From an uncultured Erythrobacter sp. (GTDB taxonomy: Bacteria; Pseudomonadota; Alphaproteobacteria; Sphingomonadales; Sphingomonadaceae), in assembly GCA_947503275.1 (NCBI GenBank), contig CANNCZ010000002.1:1074733-1138732 (forward strand): a DNA stretch of 64,000 nt, in the 5' to 3' direction. Of the stretch, positions 38,328 to 49,500 are shown piece after piece. Both the position numbers and the translations under genes were made by a program. Numbering within the stretch: the stretch's first letter is position 1; each line of letters begins with the position of its first letter. Below the pieces are notes generated by a model. It was given only the letters and a program-made list of their open reading frames with translations. It was not told the DNA's origin and did no database searches.

Positions 38328-41300
38328 ATGGATTTAGCCGCATATTCGATCCGCAACCGGCTGGTGATGTGGTTGGTGATTGGCCTGTCGCTGTTCGCGG
38401 GCTGGTTCGCCTTTTCCAATATGCCGCGTTTTGAGGACCCTGAATTCACAATCCGAACGGCGCAAATCTTCACCCCCTACCCCGGTGGTAGTCCTGAGGA
38501 GGTTGCGCGCGAGGTGTCTGCTCCGCTCGAAGAGGCGTTGCAGGATATGGCTGAGGTGGATGAGGTCCGCTCGGTATCCTCATCCGGTTTTTCCGAGATC
38601 ACGGTCGAGATCAAAATCTCCGAATCTCCTACCAAAGAAGACCTCCAGGTGATCTGGAGCAAGCTGCGCAACAAGGTCCGCGATGCCGCCACTGAATTGC
38701 CGCCCGGTGCCGGAACCAGCGTGGTGTTCGATGAATTCGGCGATGTGTTCGGGATCTACTATGTGCTTACCGGCGAAGGCTATTCGATGGCGGAGCTGCG
38801 CCGTTATGCCAAGACTTTGCGACAAGACCTGCTCGCAGTGGAAGGCGTCGGCAAAGTCAACATTGCTGGCGAACAGGACGAGGCGATTTACGTCGAAATT
38901 TCGCGTCAGAATGCCGCTGCATTGGGCTTCACGATCAACTCAATTTTCCAGCAATTATCGACGCAGAATACGGTGGTTTCAGGCGGCTCGGCAGAGGTCG
39001 ATGGCCAAAGGCTGACCATAACGCCCACCGGCGATATTGATTCCGTCGAGGCGATCTCGAGCTTGCTTGTTTCTGCAGGCGGCGGTCGCGTGATCCAACT
39101 GGGCGATATTGCCGACGTCTCACGGGGCCTGCGCGAACCGGCGCGGTTCGTGACCTACTACGATGGTCAGCCCGCTTTGGTGCTGGGCATTGCTGCGGTT
39201 TCCGGATCGAACGTGGTTGCGGTGGAAGAAGCGATGGCGGCCCGGCTTGTCGAGCTAGAAAGCCAGCGCCCGGCTGGAATGGTGCTTCACGAATTCTACA
39301 ATCAGGGCAAGATCGTCGATCAGTCTGTGATGAACTTTGTCATCAATGTCATGATCGCCTTGTTCATTGTGATCATCACATTGGTGATCTTTATGGGAGT
39401 CCGGTCTGGCGTCGTGATCGGGGCTGGCTTGATCCTGACCATCGCTGCGACATTGGGCACGATGTATGTGGCCGAAGTTTCGATGCACCGCATATCGCTT
39501 GGCGCGCTCATCATTGCGTTGGGCATGTTGGTCGACAACGCGATTGTTGTGACCGACGGTATACTGACCGGGTGCCAGCGCGGAAAACGGATTGTCGAGA
39601 TCGCCAGCGATGTGGTCAAACGCTCGATCTGGCCGCTCTTAGGCGGAACGGTGGTGGGCATTCTGGCATTCGCGCCGATTGGACTTGCACCGGGTAAGAC
39701 CGCTGAGTTCACCGGCGACCTGTTCTCAGTGATCCTGATCTCGCTGCTCTACAGCTGGATATTCGCGCTTACCTTGACCCCGTTCCTGTGCTCGATCCTA
39801 TTCAAATCGATTGAGGGCGATTGTGAGGAAGGCGCGGATGAAAATTTGAATGAGGAGGAGCCGACAAGCGCATTGATGGGTCGCTTCAAAAACCTTGTCG
39901 GTCAGCTGATTGCCTACCGCTACGCAACGATTGGGGGAGCTGTCGCGCTATTCGCGATCTCCATTGCCGGGTTCGGATTGGTAAAGCCGGGCTTCTTCCC
40001 AACCTCCACCACGCCGCAAATGGTGGTCGATGTCTGGATGCCAGAGGGCACCGATATCGCCGTCACCGACGCCAATATGCGCGAGTTGCAAGAGCATATC
40101 TCGACACTGGACGGGGTGGAGCATGTCCATACGCTCGTCGGGCGCGGAACCTTGCGCTATATGCTGACCTATCAGTTCGAAAGTTCGAACAGCGCCTATG
40201 GCCAGCTGCTGGTAAAACTGGATGATTACCGGCGACTAGAGACGCTGATCCCCGAGGTGCAGGCCTATATCGATGCCAATTTCACTCAGGCACAGGGAAA
40301 GGTCTGGCGTTTTGTGCTGGGGCCGGGTGGCGGCTCAAAGGTTGAAGCGACATTCTCCGGACCAGAACCCGAAGTTTTGCGAGAGCTTGCGCGGCAGGCG
40401 CAGGATATCTTTCACGAAGATGGCGGCGCAATCGCGATCAAGGACAATTGGCGACAGCCTGTGCCAATGATTGAGCCTGTCTATTCTGAGGCAAAGGGGC
40501 GTCTTGCAGGCGTCAGTCGGTCCGATGTTGGCGCGGCTTTGGCACGCAATTATTCTGGGCAAGCGGTCGGTGTCTATCGAGAGAACGATGACCTGATCCC
40601 GATCATCACCCGCGCGCCCGAGAATGAGCGACAGGATGTTGGTCGCATGGGCGCCATTCAGGTCATCTCGCCCAATGGCGCAGTGCCGCTTGAACAGATC
40701 ACCGATGGGATAAACACCGTATGGCGCGACAGCCGTTTGCGTCGCACAGACAATGTCTGGTCCATCAAAGCGCAGGCCGACCCGGCGCCCGGAGTGATAG
40801 CGGGCGACTTGCAATCGCGGGTTGAACCCTTGGTCGAAGCGATCCCGTTGCCACTGGGCTATTCGCTGAAATGGGATGGAGAATCCGGAGGCAGCGCCGA
40901 GGCGAATGGCCAGCTGGCAGGTGTGGTTCCGTTTGGATTTGGCGCGATGGTCTTGGTGGTGATCTTGTTGTTTAATGCTCTGCGCCAACCGTTGGTGATC
41001 TGGTCAGTCGTGCCTCTATCGCTTGTTGGCGTGGTGTTCGGCTTAGTGGTGATAGGCGTGCCGTTTGAGTTTATGGCGATCCTTGGCTTGCTGTCGTTGG
41101 CGGGTCTGTTGATCAAGAATGCGATTGTGCTGGTGGATCAGATTGATCTTGAAATCGGCGAAGGCAAACCGCGCTTTGATGCATTGGTCGATAGCGCAGC
41201 GAGCCGGGTTCGCCCCGTCTTGCTGGGTTCGGGAACTACCGTTTTGGGCGTGATCCCGCTCTATTTCGATGCATTCTTTCAATCCTTGGCTGTCGTGCTA

Positions 41301-41420
41301 ATTTTCGGTCTTAGCTTTGCGACGGTGCTCACGTTGGTGATGGTCCCTGTGGTCTATGCGGCCGTGTTCCGCATCGGTATGGATGAGACCGCGCAAAAGA
41401 ATGAGGCGGTGGCAGCATGA
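38328..41420 (+). CDS. RND efflux permease (AcrB/HAE family)
   Basis: MDLAAYSIRNRLVMWLVIGLSLFAGWFAF..., GALIIALGMLVDNAIVVTDG, AGLLIKNAIVLVDQID. Confidence 0.93.
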   Translation: MDLAAYSIRNRLVMWLVIGLSLFAGWFAFSNMPRFEDPEFTIRTAQIFTPYPGGSPEEVAREVSAPLEEALQDMAEVDEVRSVSSSGFSEITVEIKISESPTKEDLQVIWSKLRNKVRDAATELPPGAGTSVVFDEFGDVFGIYYVLTGEGYSMAELRRYAKTLRQDLLAVEGVGKVNIAGEQDEAIYVEISRQNAAALGFTINSIFQQLSTQNTVVSGGSAEVDGQRLTITPTGDIDSVEAISSLLVSAGGGRVIQLGDIADVSRGLREPARFVTYYDGQPALVLGIAAVSGSNVVAVEEAMAARLVELESQRPAGMVLHEFYNQGKIVDQSVMNFVINVMIALFIVIITLVIFMGVRSGVVIGAGLILTIAATLGTMYVAEVSMHRISLGALIIALGMLVDNAIVVTDGILTGCQRGKRIVEIASDVVKRSIWPLLGGTVVGILAFAPIGLAPGKTAEFTGDLFSVILISLLYSWIFALTLTPFLCSILFKSIEGDCEEGADENLNEEEPTSALMGRFKNLVGQLIAYRYATIGGAVALFAISIAGFGLVKPGFFPTSTTPQMVVDVWMPEGTDIAVTDANMRELQEHISTLDGVEHVHTLVGRGTLRYMLTYQFESSNSAYGQLLVKLDDYRRLETLIPEVQAYIDANFTQAQGKVWRFVLGPGGGSKVEATFSGPEPEVLRELARQAQDIFHEDGGAIAIKDNWRQPVPMIEPVYSEAKGRLAGVSRSDVGAALARNYSGQAVGVYRENDDLIPIITRAPENERQDVGRMGAIQVISPNGAVPLEQITDGINTVWRDSRLRRTDNVWSIKAQADPAPGVIAGDLQSRVEPLVEAIPLPLGYSLKWDGESGGSAEANGQLAGVVPFGFGAMVLVVILLFNALRQPLVIWSVVPLSLVGVVFGLVVIGVPFEFMAILGLLSLAGLLIKNAIVLVDQIDLEIGEGKPRFDALVDSAASRVRPVLLGSGTTVLGVIPLYFDAFFQSLAVVLIFGLSFATVLTLVMVPVVYAAVFRIGMDETAQKNEAVAA

Positions 41421-42820
41421 CATTGCGGCGGATGATCCCACTCACTTTGGCAACTGCGCTGCTCGCCAGCTGTGCCACGCTCAGCACCGATGCGGATGTC
41501 GCACAGGCGACCGCTGAGAGCCTGCCGGAACTGCCCGAGAGATGGGCTGTCGAAGGGGCAATGCCCGGCGAGGTTCGGATTGGTTGGATTGAAGCTATCG
41601 GCGATCCCGTGCTCACCGAATTGGTGTTTGAGGCGCAGGCCAACAATCCCGATATCCGCGCGGTCGCGGCCAATCTCGATGCGGCGCGCGCCATCACACG
41701 TCAGGCACGCGCGGCATTGTTCCCTCAGGTCTTTGGATCGTTTGAGGTTGACCGGACTGACACACCGCGACCCTTCACCCCGCAAACCCCGGTCACCACA
41801 CTGACCGCACAGGCGCAGTGGGAATTGGACCTTTGGGGCCGCATCGGTGCAGGTCGCAATGCCGCCTATGCCAGTGCACAGGCGGTAGAGGCCGATTTCC
41901 GCTTTGCTCAATATGCCCTCGCACAAGGTGTGGCCGCGACCTACTTCACCTGTCTAGAGGCACAGGAACAGGTCAGCGTTGCACGACGCACGGTTGATGC
42001 CTTGGCAGAGATCGACCGGATTGTGCGGGTGCGATACCGCGAAGGGTTTGCGTCGCGTCAGGACACCGCGATTACTGGATCCGATCTTGAAGTGGCGCGC
42101 AACAATTTGGTTCAGGCGCAGGCCGGGGCAAGGACCGCCCGGCGCGCTTTGGAGGTATTGTTGGGGCGGTATCCGTCCGATGCGATTATCCTGGATCAAG
42201 GTCTGCCAGAGGCACCGCCTCCACCGCCTGCGGGCCTTCCATCGCAGCTTTTAGAGCGCCGCCCCGATGTCATAGCCGCAGAGCGCCGTGTGGCCGCGGC
42301 ATTTGCGAACCTTGATCAGGCAAAGGCCGCGCAATTGCCGGTCGTGACGTTGACCGCTGCGGGCGGGGTCACGACGAGGGACCTGTTCGATATCGCTAAT
42401 GGGCCAGACCTGCTGTGGTCCATCATCGGCAGCGTTCTACAACCGATCTTGGATGGCGGATTGCGCGGCGCGCGTGAGGATGAAGCCGACGCCAATCGCC
42501 GAGCTGCAATCGCCCTTTATGCGTCAACCGCGCTCGCCGCATTGCGAGATGCGGAGGAGAACCTTGATCAAGTGCAAGTGCTGACGGAACGCACATTGAT
42601 CCTCGAAAATGCAGCCGAGCAGTCGGGCACGGCCTATGCTCTAACCCAACTGCAATATGCCGAAGGGGAACGCGATTTGATCGATGTCCTGAGCGTGCAA
42701 CAACGCCTGTTCGCAGCAGAGCGCAATCTGGTGGCGATCCGACGTTTGCGGATAGAGCAGTGGGTGGCGCTGAACCTTGCGTTGGGCGGTGATTGGACGT
42801 CGCAGAGGGGCGAACTCTAG
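41417..42820 (+). CDS. RND efflux outer-membrane lipoprotein, NodT/OprM family
   Basis: LLASCATLSTDADVAQA lipobox, QWELDLWGRIGAGRNAAYA, LLERRPDVIAAERRVAAA; 4-nt overlap with the permease. Confidence 0.9.
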   Translation: MTLRRMIPLTLATALLASCATLSTDADVAQATAESLPELPERWAVEGAMPGEVRIGWIEAIGDPVLTELVFEAQANNPDIRAVAANLDAARAITRQARAALFPQVFGSFEVDRTDTPRPFTPQTPVTTLTAQAQWELDLWGRIGAGRNAAYASAQAVEADFRFAQYALAQGVAATYFTCLEAQEQVSVARRTVDALAEIDRIVRVRYREGFASRQDTAITGSDLEVARNNLVQAQAGARTARRALEVLLGRYPSDAIILDQGLPEAPPPPPAGLPSQLLERRPDVIAAERRVAAAFANLDQAKAAQLPVVTLTAAGGVTTRDLFDIANGPDLLWSIIGSVLQPILDGGLRGAREDEADANRRAAIALYASTALAALRDAEENLDQVQVLTERTLILENAAEQSGTAYALTQLQYAEGERDLIDVLSVQQRLFAAERNLVAIRRLRIEQWVALNLALGGDWTSQRGEL

Positions 42821-42937
42821 AGTGCCCGCACATTCGGGCACGGTTTGATCCTTTGTGCGTTTGATTGACAATTGCATGCGCGTGGTCGAACGCGCGAAAC
42901 CAATCCTTTCTCCACTTTTCCACCCTCGGAGTTTCCC

Positions 42938-43477
42938 TTGAGCGACGTTGAGCAGGCGCAAATGCCCAGCACCGATGATCCTCGCGCCGAATTCAGGCGA
43001 TTGATGGGCCTGTTCACGACGGGCGTGTGCGTAGTCGCTGTGGAGACAGAGAATGCGGGAATCGCTGCCATGACGGTGAATTCGCTGGTCTCAGTGTCGT
43101 TGGAGCCGCGCTTGGTTTGTTGGAGCCTGCAAAACGCGGCGAGCCAGTTTGATATCTACAATGCCGCACAGCGGTTTTCGATCAGCATTCTAGGCGAAGG
43201 TCAGGCCGATTTGGCGAGGCGCTATGCCGGGCGGGGCGATACGCTGTTGCAATCGGGTGATTTTGCAAAGAGCGCGCAAGGTTTGCCGGTTATTTCCGGC
43301 GCATTGGGGCATTTGGAATGCTGCCGTTGGTCCGAATTCTTGGCCGGCGATCACACCATGATCTTTGGCGAAGTCATCGGATTGAGTGATTTGGCAGGGT
43401 CATCGCCGGCTGCTGTTGCGTCTGTTGCACCCCTTGCCTTTTTCGATGGGCAATTTTGCGCTATTCAGTCGTCATGA
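42938..43477 (+). CDS. Flavin reductase family protein
   Basis: FRRLMGLFTTGVCVVAVETENAGIAAMTVNSLVSVSLEPRLVCWSLQNAAS. Start TTG 42938 or ATG 42962 uncertain. Confidence 0.8.
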   Translation: MSDVEQAQMPSTDDPRAEFRRLMGLFTTGVCVVAVETENAGIAAMTVNSLVSVSLEPRLVCWSLQNAASQFDIYNAAQRFSISILGEGQADLARRYAGRGDTLLQSGDFAKSAQGLPVISGALGHLECCRWSEFLAGDHTMIFGEVIGLSDLAGSSPAAVASVAPLAFFDGQFCAIQSS

Positions 43478-44091
43478 ACGTTCAACCCACTGCCATTACG
43501 CCGGATGATACGCGCGAAAAGCTCCTGGTTGCTGCGCTCAATCAGTTTGCGGAGCGTGGGTTTTATGGCGCCAGCATTGCACAGATTGCAGGTGAAATCG
43601 GGCTGACCAAACAGGCGCTGCTGTATCATTTTCGCCGCAAGGAAGACCTCTATAGCGAGGTACTGAAGCGCATTTCAGAGCGTATGCAATCTGCCATGCC
43701 GAAGCAGGTTGATCCCGGCAGTGCGCCCGAGCAGCGGCTCGAGGATATTTTCATCAGCTTCTACAAGGTTGCGCTCGACCATCCACTCGACAGCAAAGTG
43801 TTGATGCGCGAATTGATAGATGATCAACGCCGCGATTCTCCCGAAGAGGAATGGCACTTTAAAGCGATGCTCAACCGGATGATGGCCGCTCTCGATGCGA
43901 TTGAGGGGATGCCGGCGCTGTCTTTTGCAGAGAAATTGGCGCGCATTTACAGCGTTGTTTCGATGGTTCAGTATTTCGTGGGTTCCGCCGCCGTCTTGAA
44001 GCGTTTCTATGGCGACGCTGAGTTCGCTAAAATCACCTCAGCTTACCCCGAACAGCTGCGCAGCCACGTGCGAAGCTTGATGGCGCCCTAA
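43474..44091 (+). CDS. TetR/AcrR family transcriptional regulator
   Basis: REKLLVAALNQFAERGFYGASIAQIAGEIGLTKQALLYHFRRKEDLYSEVL; ATGA overlap with the upstream gene. Confidence 0.88.
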   Translation: MNVQPTAITPDDTREKLLVAALNQFAERGFYGASIAQIAGEIGLTKQALLYHFRRKEDLYSEVLKRISERMQSAMPKQVDPGSAPEQRLEDIFISFYKVALDHPLDSKVLMRELIDDQRRDSPEEEWHFKAMLNRMMAALDAIEGMPALSFAEKLARIYSVVSMVQYFVGSAAVLKRFYGDAEFAKITSAYPEQLRSHVRSLMAP

Positions 44092-44100
44092 AACGCGCAC

Positions 44101-44502
44101 CTAATACAAAATCATCTGAGTGCACCGGAACAGGGCCAGTTTGCGGCCTGTTTCTTTGTGAGTGACCGTCGATGACCAAACCTGCGTCGTCCGGCCCAAA
44201 TGTTCCGCGTCAGAACGTCCAATCAAGGTGCCGTCGCTAGCGCTGCCCAGAAAGTTCGATTTGAGTTCTATTGTGGTGTAGCCCTTGGCACCTTGCGGCA
44301 AAACCAGTCCGGCCGCAAAGCCGCATACGCTGTCTGCCAATGCGATCATGCTGGCCGCGTGCAAAGCTTTTGCGCCAGAGCGCAAATGATGTGGCTGGAT
44401 CGGCATCGCTGCCTCAAGCCACCCTTCACCTTCATCGATCAGAGTGATCCCCATATGCGGGACAAGACCGCCTGCGGGCGGATGAAAACGCGTGTCGATC
44501 AT
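44101..44502 (-). CDS. PaaI-like hotdog thioesterase
   Basis: LVPHMGITLIDEGEGWLEAAMPIQPHHLRSGAKALHAASMIALADSVCGFAAGLVLP. Confidence 0.75.
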   Translation of the reverse strand: MIDTRFHPPAGGLVPHMGITLIDEGEGWLEAAMPIQPHHLRSGAKALHAASMIALADSVCGFAAGLVLPQGAKGYTTIELKSNFLGSASDGTLIGRSDAEHLGRTTQVWSSTVTHKETGRKLALFRCTQMILY

Positions 44503-44758
44503 GCGTGCGAAGTTAGGGCCAAGCGACGCGAATGTCATCTGCGAACACACTGGACTTCGCAAATCGCCTTTGGCTCAAAGGCGGTCCAATTGCAGGCTTT
44601 CAAGGGAAATAGTCACACAACCACGCGCGCTTTTTCAGCCTGCGCAAGGGCTCTCAAATTGGCGTGACAGCCCCGTCCGGCTCGTCCCCAGTTTCGAGAA
44701 GCTGTTGCGCGGATGAGCTATTCAGCTACGTTTTATTGATGTTGGGAATTCCTAAAGC

Positions 44759-45280
44759 ATGACATCTTCAGCCGCTGATGAGCCAACACAGAGCGCGCGC
44801 GCTGCCTTCGTTGCGCGCTATCAAGGGCCCCTTCGGTCCTTCTTTGCGAAGCGGGTCAATCGTCAGGAAGATGTCGACGATCTTGTCCAAGAATTGTTTG
44901 GCAGGCTTTGGTCATCAGATAGCAACAAGACTATTGAGAATCCCGACGGATACATTTTTCAAGCGGCTAATAATCTCTTGAAAGAAAGGTATCGGAAGCA
45001 AGGGACGCGCGCGGCAGCAATGGCAGATCTGCCATTTTTTCATTTTGACAATGAGGATATTACTCCGGAGCGCATCTTACAGGGGAGAGAAGAACTTCGT
45101 CTGTTAGAACAAGCACTCAACGAGTTGCCACCCCGTACTCGTACAGTGTTTCTTTTGCATCGCTTCGAAGGCTTCAAGTATCGGGAAATTGCAGAGCGTA
45201 TCGGTGTGTCGGTGAGTTCAGTAGAAAAGCATATCGCGGCAGCAGCGCGCCATTTGTCGGTGCGGATGGATCGCAGCTGA
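44759..45280 (+). CDS. ECF sigma-70 factor, FecI-like
   Basis: RSFFAKRVNRQEDVDDLVQELFGRLW; RTVFLLHRFEGFKYREIAERIGVSVSSVEKHIAAAARHL. Confidence 0.9.
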   Translation: MTSSAADEPTQSARAAFVARYQGPLRSFFAKRVNRQEDVDDLVQELFGRLWSSDSNKTIENPDGYIFQAANNLLKERYRKQGTRAAAMADLPFFHFDNEDITPERILQGREELRLLEQALNELPPRTRTVFLLHRFEGFKYREIAERIGVSVSSVEKHIAAAARHLSVRMDRS

Positions 45281-46452
45281 TGGCCGAACGTGACGGTCTG
45301 GATAGCTGTGCCTCCGAGACGCGTAATGTCGCGAGCGAAGAAGCTGCTGACTGGTTTGCAAGGCTCGCGAATGATGATGTGAGCGACGCCGAATGCGCTG
45401 AATATCGAGTATGGCGAGAAGCTGATCCAGCGAACGCTGCGGCTTTCGATAAGATTGCACAGACATGGAATTCGTTGGGGCATTTTGCCGATGACCCAAA
45501 GATTATGGAAATGCGTATATCAGCATTGGCTGAGCAGGCTGATCGTGACGATGTGCCAGCAAGCAAATTTCGGATGGGCGCACTGGCAGCGTCCATCGCG
45601 CTGGTCGCTGTGCTGACTGCTCTGCTGGTTTCAGGGGTCGGTTCGTTTTCTGATGATGCGGAAGCGCTTGGCGACCGCGTCGCTGTGGCCCCGGAAGTCG
45701 ATGAATCAGGCGCTTTACCCAAAGCTGTGCCTGCTTCTTCTATAGAGGCACAGAGCGAGACACTCAGATTCAGCTCAGGATACTCGACTCGATTAGGACA
45801 GATGGCGCAGTTCACGTTGCCTGATGGGTCAGTTATCGAACTCAACACCAGTTCAGAAGTTCGCGTCAATTTCTCAGAGGCGCAACGCAATCTGACTCTG
45901 GTCCGCGGAGAAGCCGTCTTCACCGTTGCGAAAGATGCAGACCGACCCTTCATTGTTGCAGCGGGAGAGAACAAGGTGGTCGCGCTCGGCACGATCTTTG
46001 CTGTGCGGAAATCCGAAACCAATACGCAGGTTACACTGATTGAAGGGCGCATCAGAATCGATCGAGACGACTCGTCAGGAAGCGGAAGTAGCGCTCAGCT
46101 GGTAGCTGGCGAGCAAATCAGCATATTGGCGAATAGGCCGTTTGAAATCAGGCGGGCCGAGCTTTCTGAGGTTGCGAGCTGGAGAGACGGACGTCTCATT
46201 TTTGAACAAACACCTCTTCGTGACGTCTTAAAAGAGTTCAATCGCTACTCGATCGAGCAACATGTATTGAAAGACGAAAGCCTTGGCGATCTCTTGGTGA
46301 GTGGCAGGTTCCGCATCAAGTCGGGCGAGCATTTTGCCGCTACGCTTGAAGCAGGCTTTCCTGTCATAGTGCGGGCGCGCTCTGATGGTTCCGTTCTGGA
46401 GGTAACAGCGACGGAAGAAACTACGAGTATTGGCTCTGTTTCAGGCAACTAG
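45280..46452 (+). CDS. FecR-family anti-sigma / signal transducer
   Basis: EAADWFARLANDDVSDAECAEYRVWREADPANAAAFDKIAQTW; YSTRLGQMAQFTLPDGSVIELNTSSEVRVNF. Confidence 0.9.
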   Translation: MAERDGLDSCASETRNVASEEAADWFARLANDDVSDAECAEYRVWREADPANAAAFDKIAQTWNSLGHFADDPKIMEMRISALAEQADRDDVPASKFRMGALAASIALVAVLTALLVSGVGSFSDDAEALGDRVAVAPEVDESGALPKAVPASSIEAQSETLRFSSGYSTRLGQMAQFTLPDGSVIELNTSSEVRVNFSEAQRNLTLVRGEAVFTVAKDADRPFIVAAGENKVVALGTIFAVRKSETNTQVTLIEGRIRIDRDDSSGSGSSAQLVAGEQISILANRPFEIRRAELSEVASWRDGRLIFEQTPLRDVLKEFNRYSIEQHVLKDESLGDLLVSGRFRIKSGEHFAATLEAGFPVIVRARSDGSVLEVTATEETTSIGSVSGN

Positions 46453-46588
46453 ATTACCTTTCACCCCCTTCACGTGCCATTAATTTACGCCATTTGGTGA
46501 GGACATTTGTCCGAGCTGCATCCTTCTAACTAAGGGTGGAGAATAAAACAGGCACCCTTCGATACGAGACCGAGGAAAAGGGGTATCT

Positions 46589-49500
46589 ATGATCCGGACG
46601 AAATTCGTTGTTGCCGCACTTATCGCAGGCTGCAGTCTGACCGCCATGTCCGCTTCTGCACATGCGCAAGAGGCCAGCCGTCAACCAGTCGATGGCGAGA
46701 GGCAAACTTATAATATCCCTGCCCAACCCCTAGAAACTGCACTCAACACTTTTGCCGAGATTTCGGGGTCGGATCTTCTCTATGCATCAAGCCTTGTCGC
46801 CGGAAAACAGTCTGCGGCCATCCGCGGGAGCTATACTGCCTCTGAGGCATTGCGGCTTCTGATCGGTGGCACTGGCCTTACTACTACCCAAGTCTCGGAG
46901 AACGTATTTTCACTGCGAGCTCAAGCGGAGCGCTCGACATCAGATGGGACCACGAGCCCGGTCGGCGGATTGGTTCGAAGTTCGGAAACAGGCGCTCCGG
47001 TGCCGGGAGCAAAGGTGGAGGTTGTTGGTAGTGAACTTGAAACAACCACCGACGGTCGCGGCTTCTTCTACTTCCCACAAGTACCACCGACAGCGACTGA
47101 GCTGCGTGTCACTTACCTGGGTGAGCCGACCGCAGTGTTCCCCCTGCCTGACAGCCTGAATGAGCGTACTCGCTTGACCATCGCATTTGGCGAGGATCAG
47201 GGCGACGGCATTCTTGTGCGCGGTTATCTCAGCAGCATCCAGCGGTCACTGAACCAGCAATTGCGCGCCCCGAACAATTCGACGGTGGTTTCGGCGGATC
47301 AGCTTGGCGGTTTTCCAGCAGAGAATATTGCTGAAGCGCTAAGGCGTGTCCCGGGCGTCGGTTTTGGCCGGGACGCAGAGACGGGCGAAGGGTCGCGGAT
47401 CACCATTCGCGGATTTAGTTCCGAGGCTATCAACGTGCAACTGAACGGCGTTGAGCTGCAAGGCACAAGCTTCGACCGTACAGTCGATCTAAGCGGCTTC
47501 CTCACTGAAAACCTTTCAGAAGTGACGATCCACAAATCACTCTTGCCCAGCCACGAGGCGACAGGGTCGGGCGGGCTTGTTGAAATCGAGACCAAATCGG
47601 CACTCGACTACGGAGATTTCTCGCTAAACCTCAACGCGGAGGGCGAATTCAGCACCGACCGCGATTTTGGTGAAGAGTATCAGTTAAACGGGACGCTTGC
47701 GAAAACCCTGACCGACAATTTTGGTATCGTCGGCACGTTTCAGTATCGCAACACTGACCGTACGAACGTCGATAGCCGGGTGAGTGACATTATTCCGCCA
47801 GTCTTGCCGGAAGGTCAGATATTCTTCAGCCGCATTCGCGCCAGCACCGAATTCCCCTTTGATCCCGATTTGCCGCAGCAACTGCTTTTCGGCAGCAACT
47901 TCATTCAAAGAGACCGTCAAGAAGAGACCTACACAGGCTCGATCGGCTTGGCCTGGGACGTCAGCGACCATACCCGGCTGCGGCTGGATGTGCAGCGCAA
48001 TGTTCGTGATGTCGTCGCGCTTACCACGAACAATACATTTCTTGCCTCCACCCCCGCCGTCAACATGCCAATTGCGGAGCTTGGTGGCGAGGTTCGGCGT
48101 AGGGAGACGCTTTCGAATCTCCGCGCGAATTACACAATCGAAGATCTCGACAATCGCCTGACCACTGACACGATCAGTTTCCGAGGTGATACAACTATCG
48201 GTCGATGGGATTTCGAATATCGCGCAGGGTACACCCGCGCTACTGAAAAGGGCAACAATTCCCGGCTCACATTGCAGGGCGACCTCAACACCGACATATT
48301 CAACCTTATTGATCCCAGCTCGATTGTGACTGCCCCGGATACCAATGGTAACCTGCGGGTTATCGACGGTGCATTCGTCTTTGCACCAAACGGCTTGGCC
48401 GTGCCTTCTCTGTCAGCCGCAGGGCAAGCGGCCATCGTTGATCCAGCGCAATTCAACATTCTGATCGCGACGCGCAACCTGATCGACAATAAGACAGAAA
48501 GCTTCAATTTTGAGCTTCAGACGCGATACAGCCCCGCCACAGATTTCATTGAATATATTGAGGTCGGAGCACTCTATCGACCGACAGAACGCAACACGAT
48601 CGACGCGGCAACGAACCCGCGCAATTCTAACATCGAAAGTTACGTAAGGCGCTTGGGGCAAGAAATCTCGATTGGTGAAATCGACAGCTCACTGCTTGGC
48701 ACTCGCGAGCTTGGCATTGTCGGGTTGCCGGACTTTACGGTTGCAAGCATCGATCCGTCGATTTTGCCAAGAGCCTTTGATGCGATACGCGCGGCGGGTG
48801 ATGCTCGCTTCACTGTCACTGACAGAACTGGTTTGGATCCGATCCTCGATGCGGCGGCTTTCGACCCGACGACCACCATTGAGGACAAATGGGCAGGGTA
48901 TCTCGAAACTCAGTTTAACTTTGGCGATTTCGATTTGATCGCAGGGGTGCGGTATGAACGCCAAAGCCGCTCAAATCAGACGATCATAGCCCCATCAATT
49001 AGAACAGGGCCGGGAATCGCCGGAGCTGAACCACGCGAGACTTTTCTCGATGCTGGCCTAATCGGGATTGAAGAGGTTTCGGGAACTGTAGATAGCTGGA
49101 CGCCAAGCTTCCTGCTGAATTACCGCCCTGCTAGCAACTTGGTTGCACGCTTGGGATATTTCAGGTCGACAGTTAATCCCGACATTAGCCTATTGAACCG
49201 TACACAGCGGATCATCGCCGACCTTCGCCCCGGTTTTGGGCGGGTGACGCTGTTCTTGCCAAACCCGGATCTCAGGCCAACAATAACGGACAATCTCGAT
49301 CTCGATCTCGCATACTATTTCGAGGACACTGTCGGACTTGTCCGTGCCGGTTTCTTTTATAAAAACGTGAAGAATAACTTCACCAACGTTCTATTCGAGA
49401 ACGGTGATGGCTCGGGGGTGCGCGCCGCGTATGAGGATTTCTTTGCACCGCTGGCAACTGACCGTCCTGATCTGTTTGTCTTCCCGGACGGCACCGAATT

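Noticed and set aside
41417-44091. RND efflux operon plus flavin reductase and TetR regulator as a novel system
   Set aside because: Adaptor-permease-outer-membrane factor order is a standard RND operon, and the downstream TetR is a routine neighbour.
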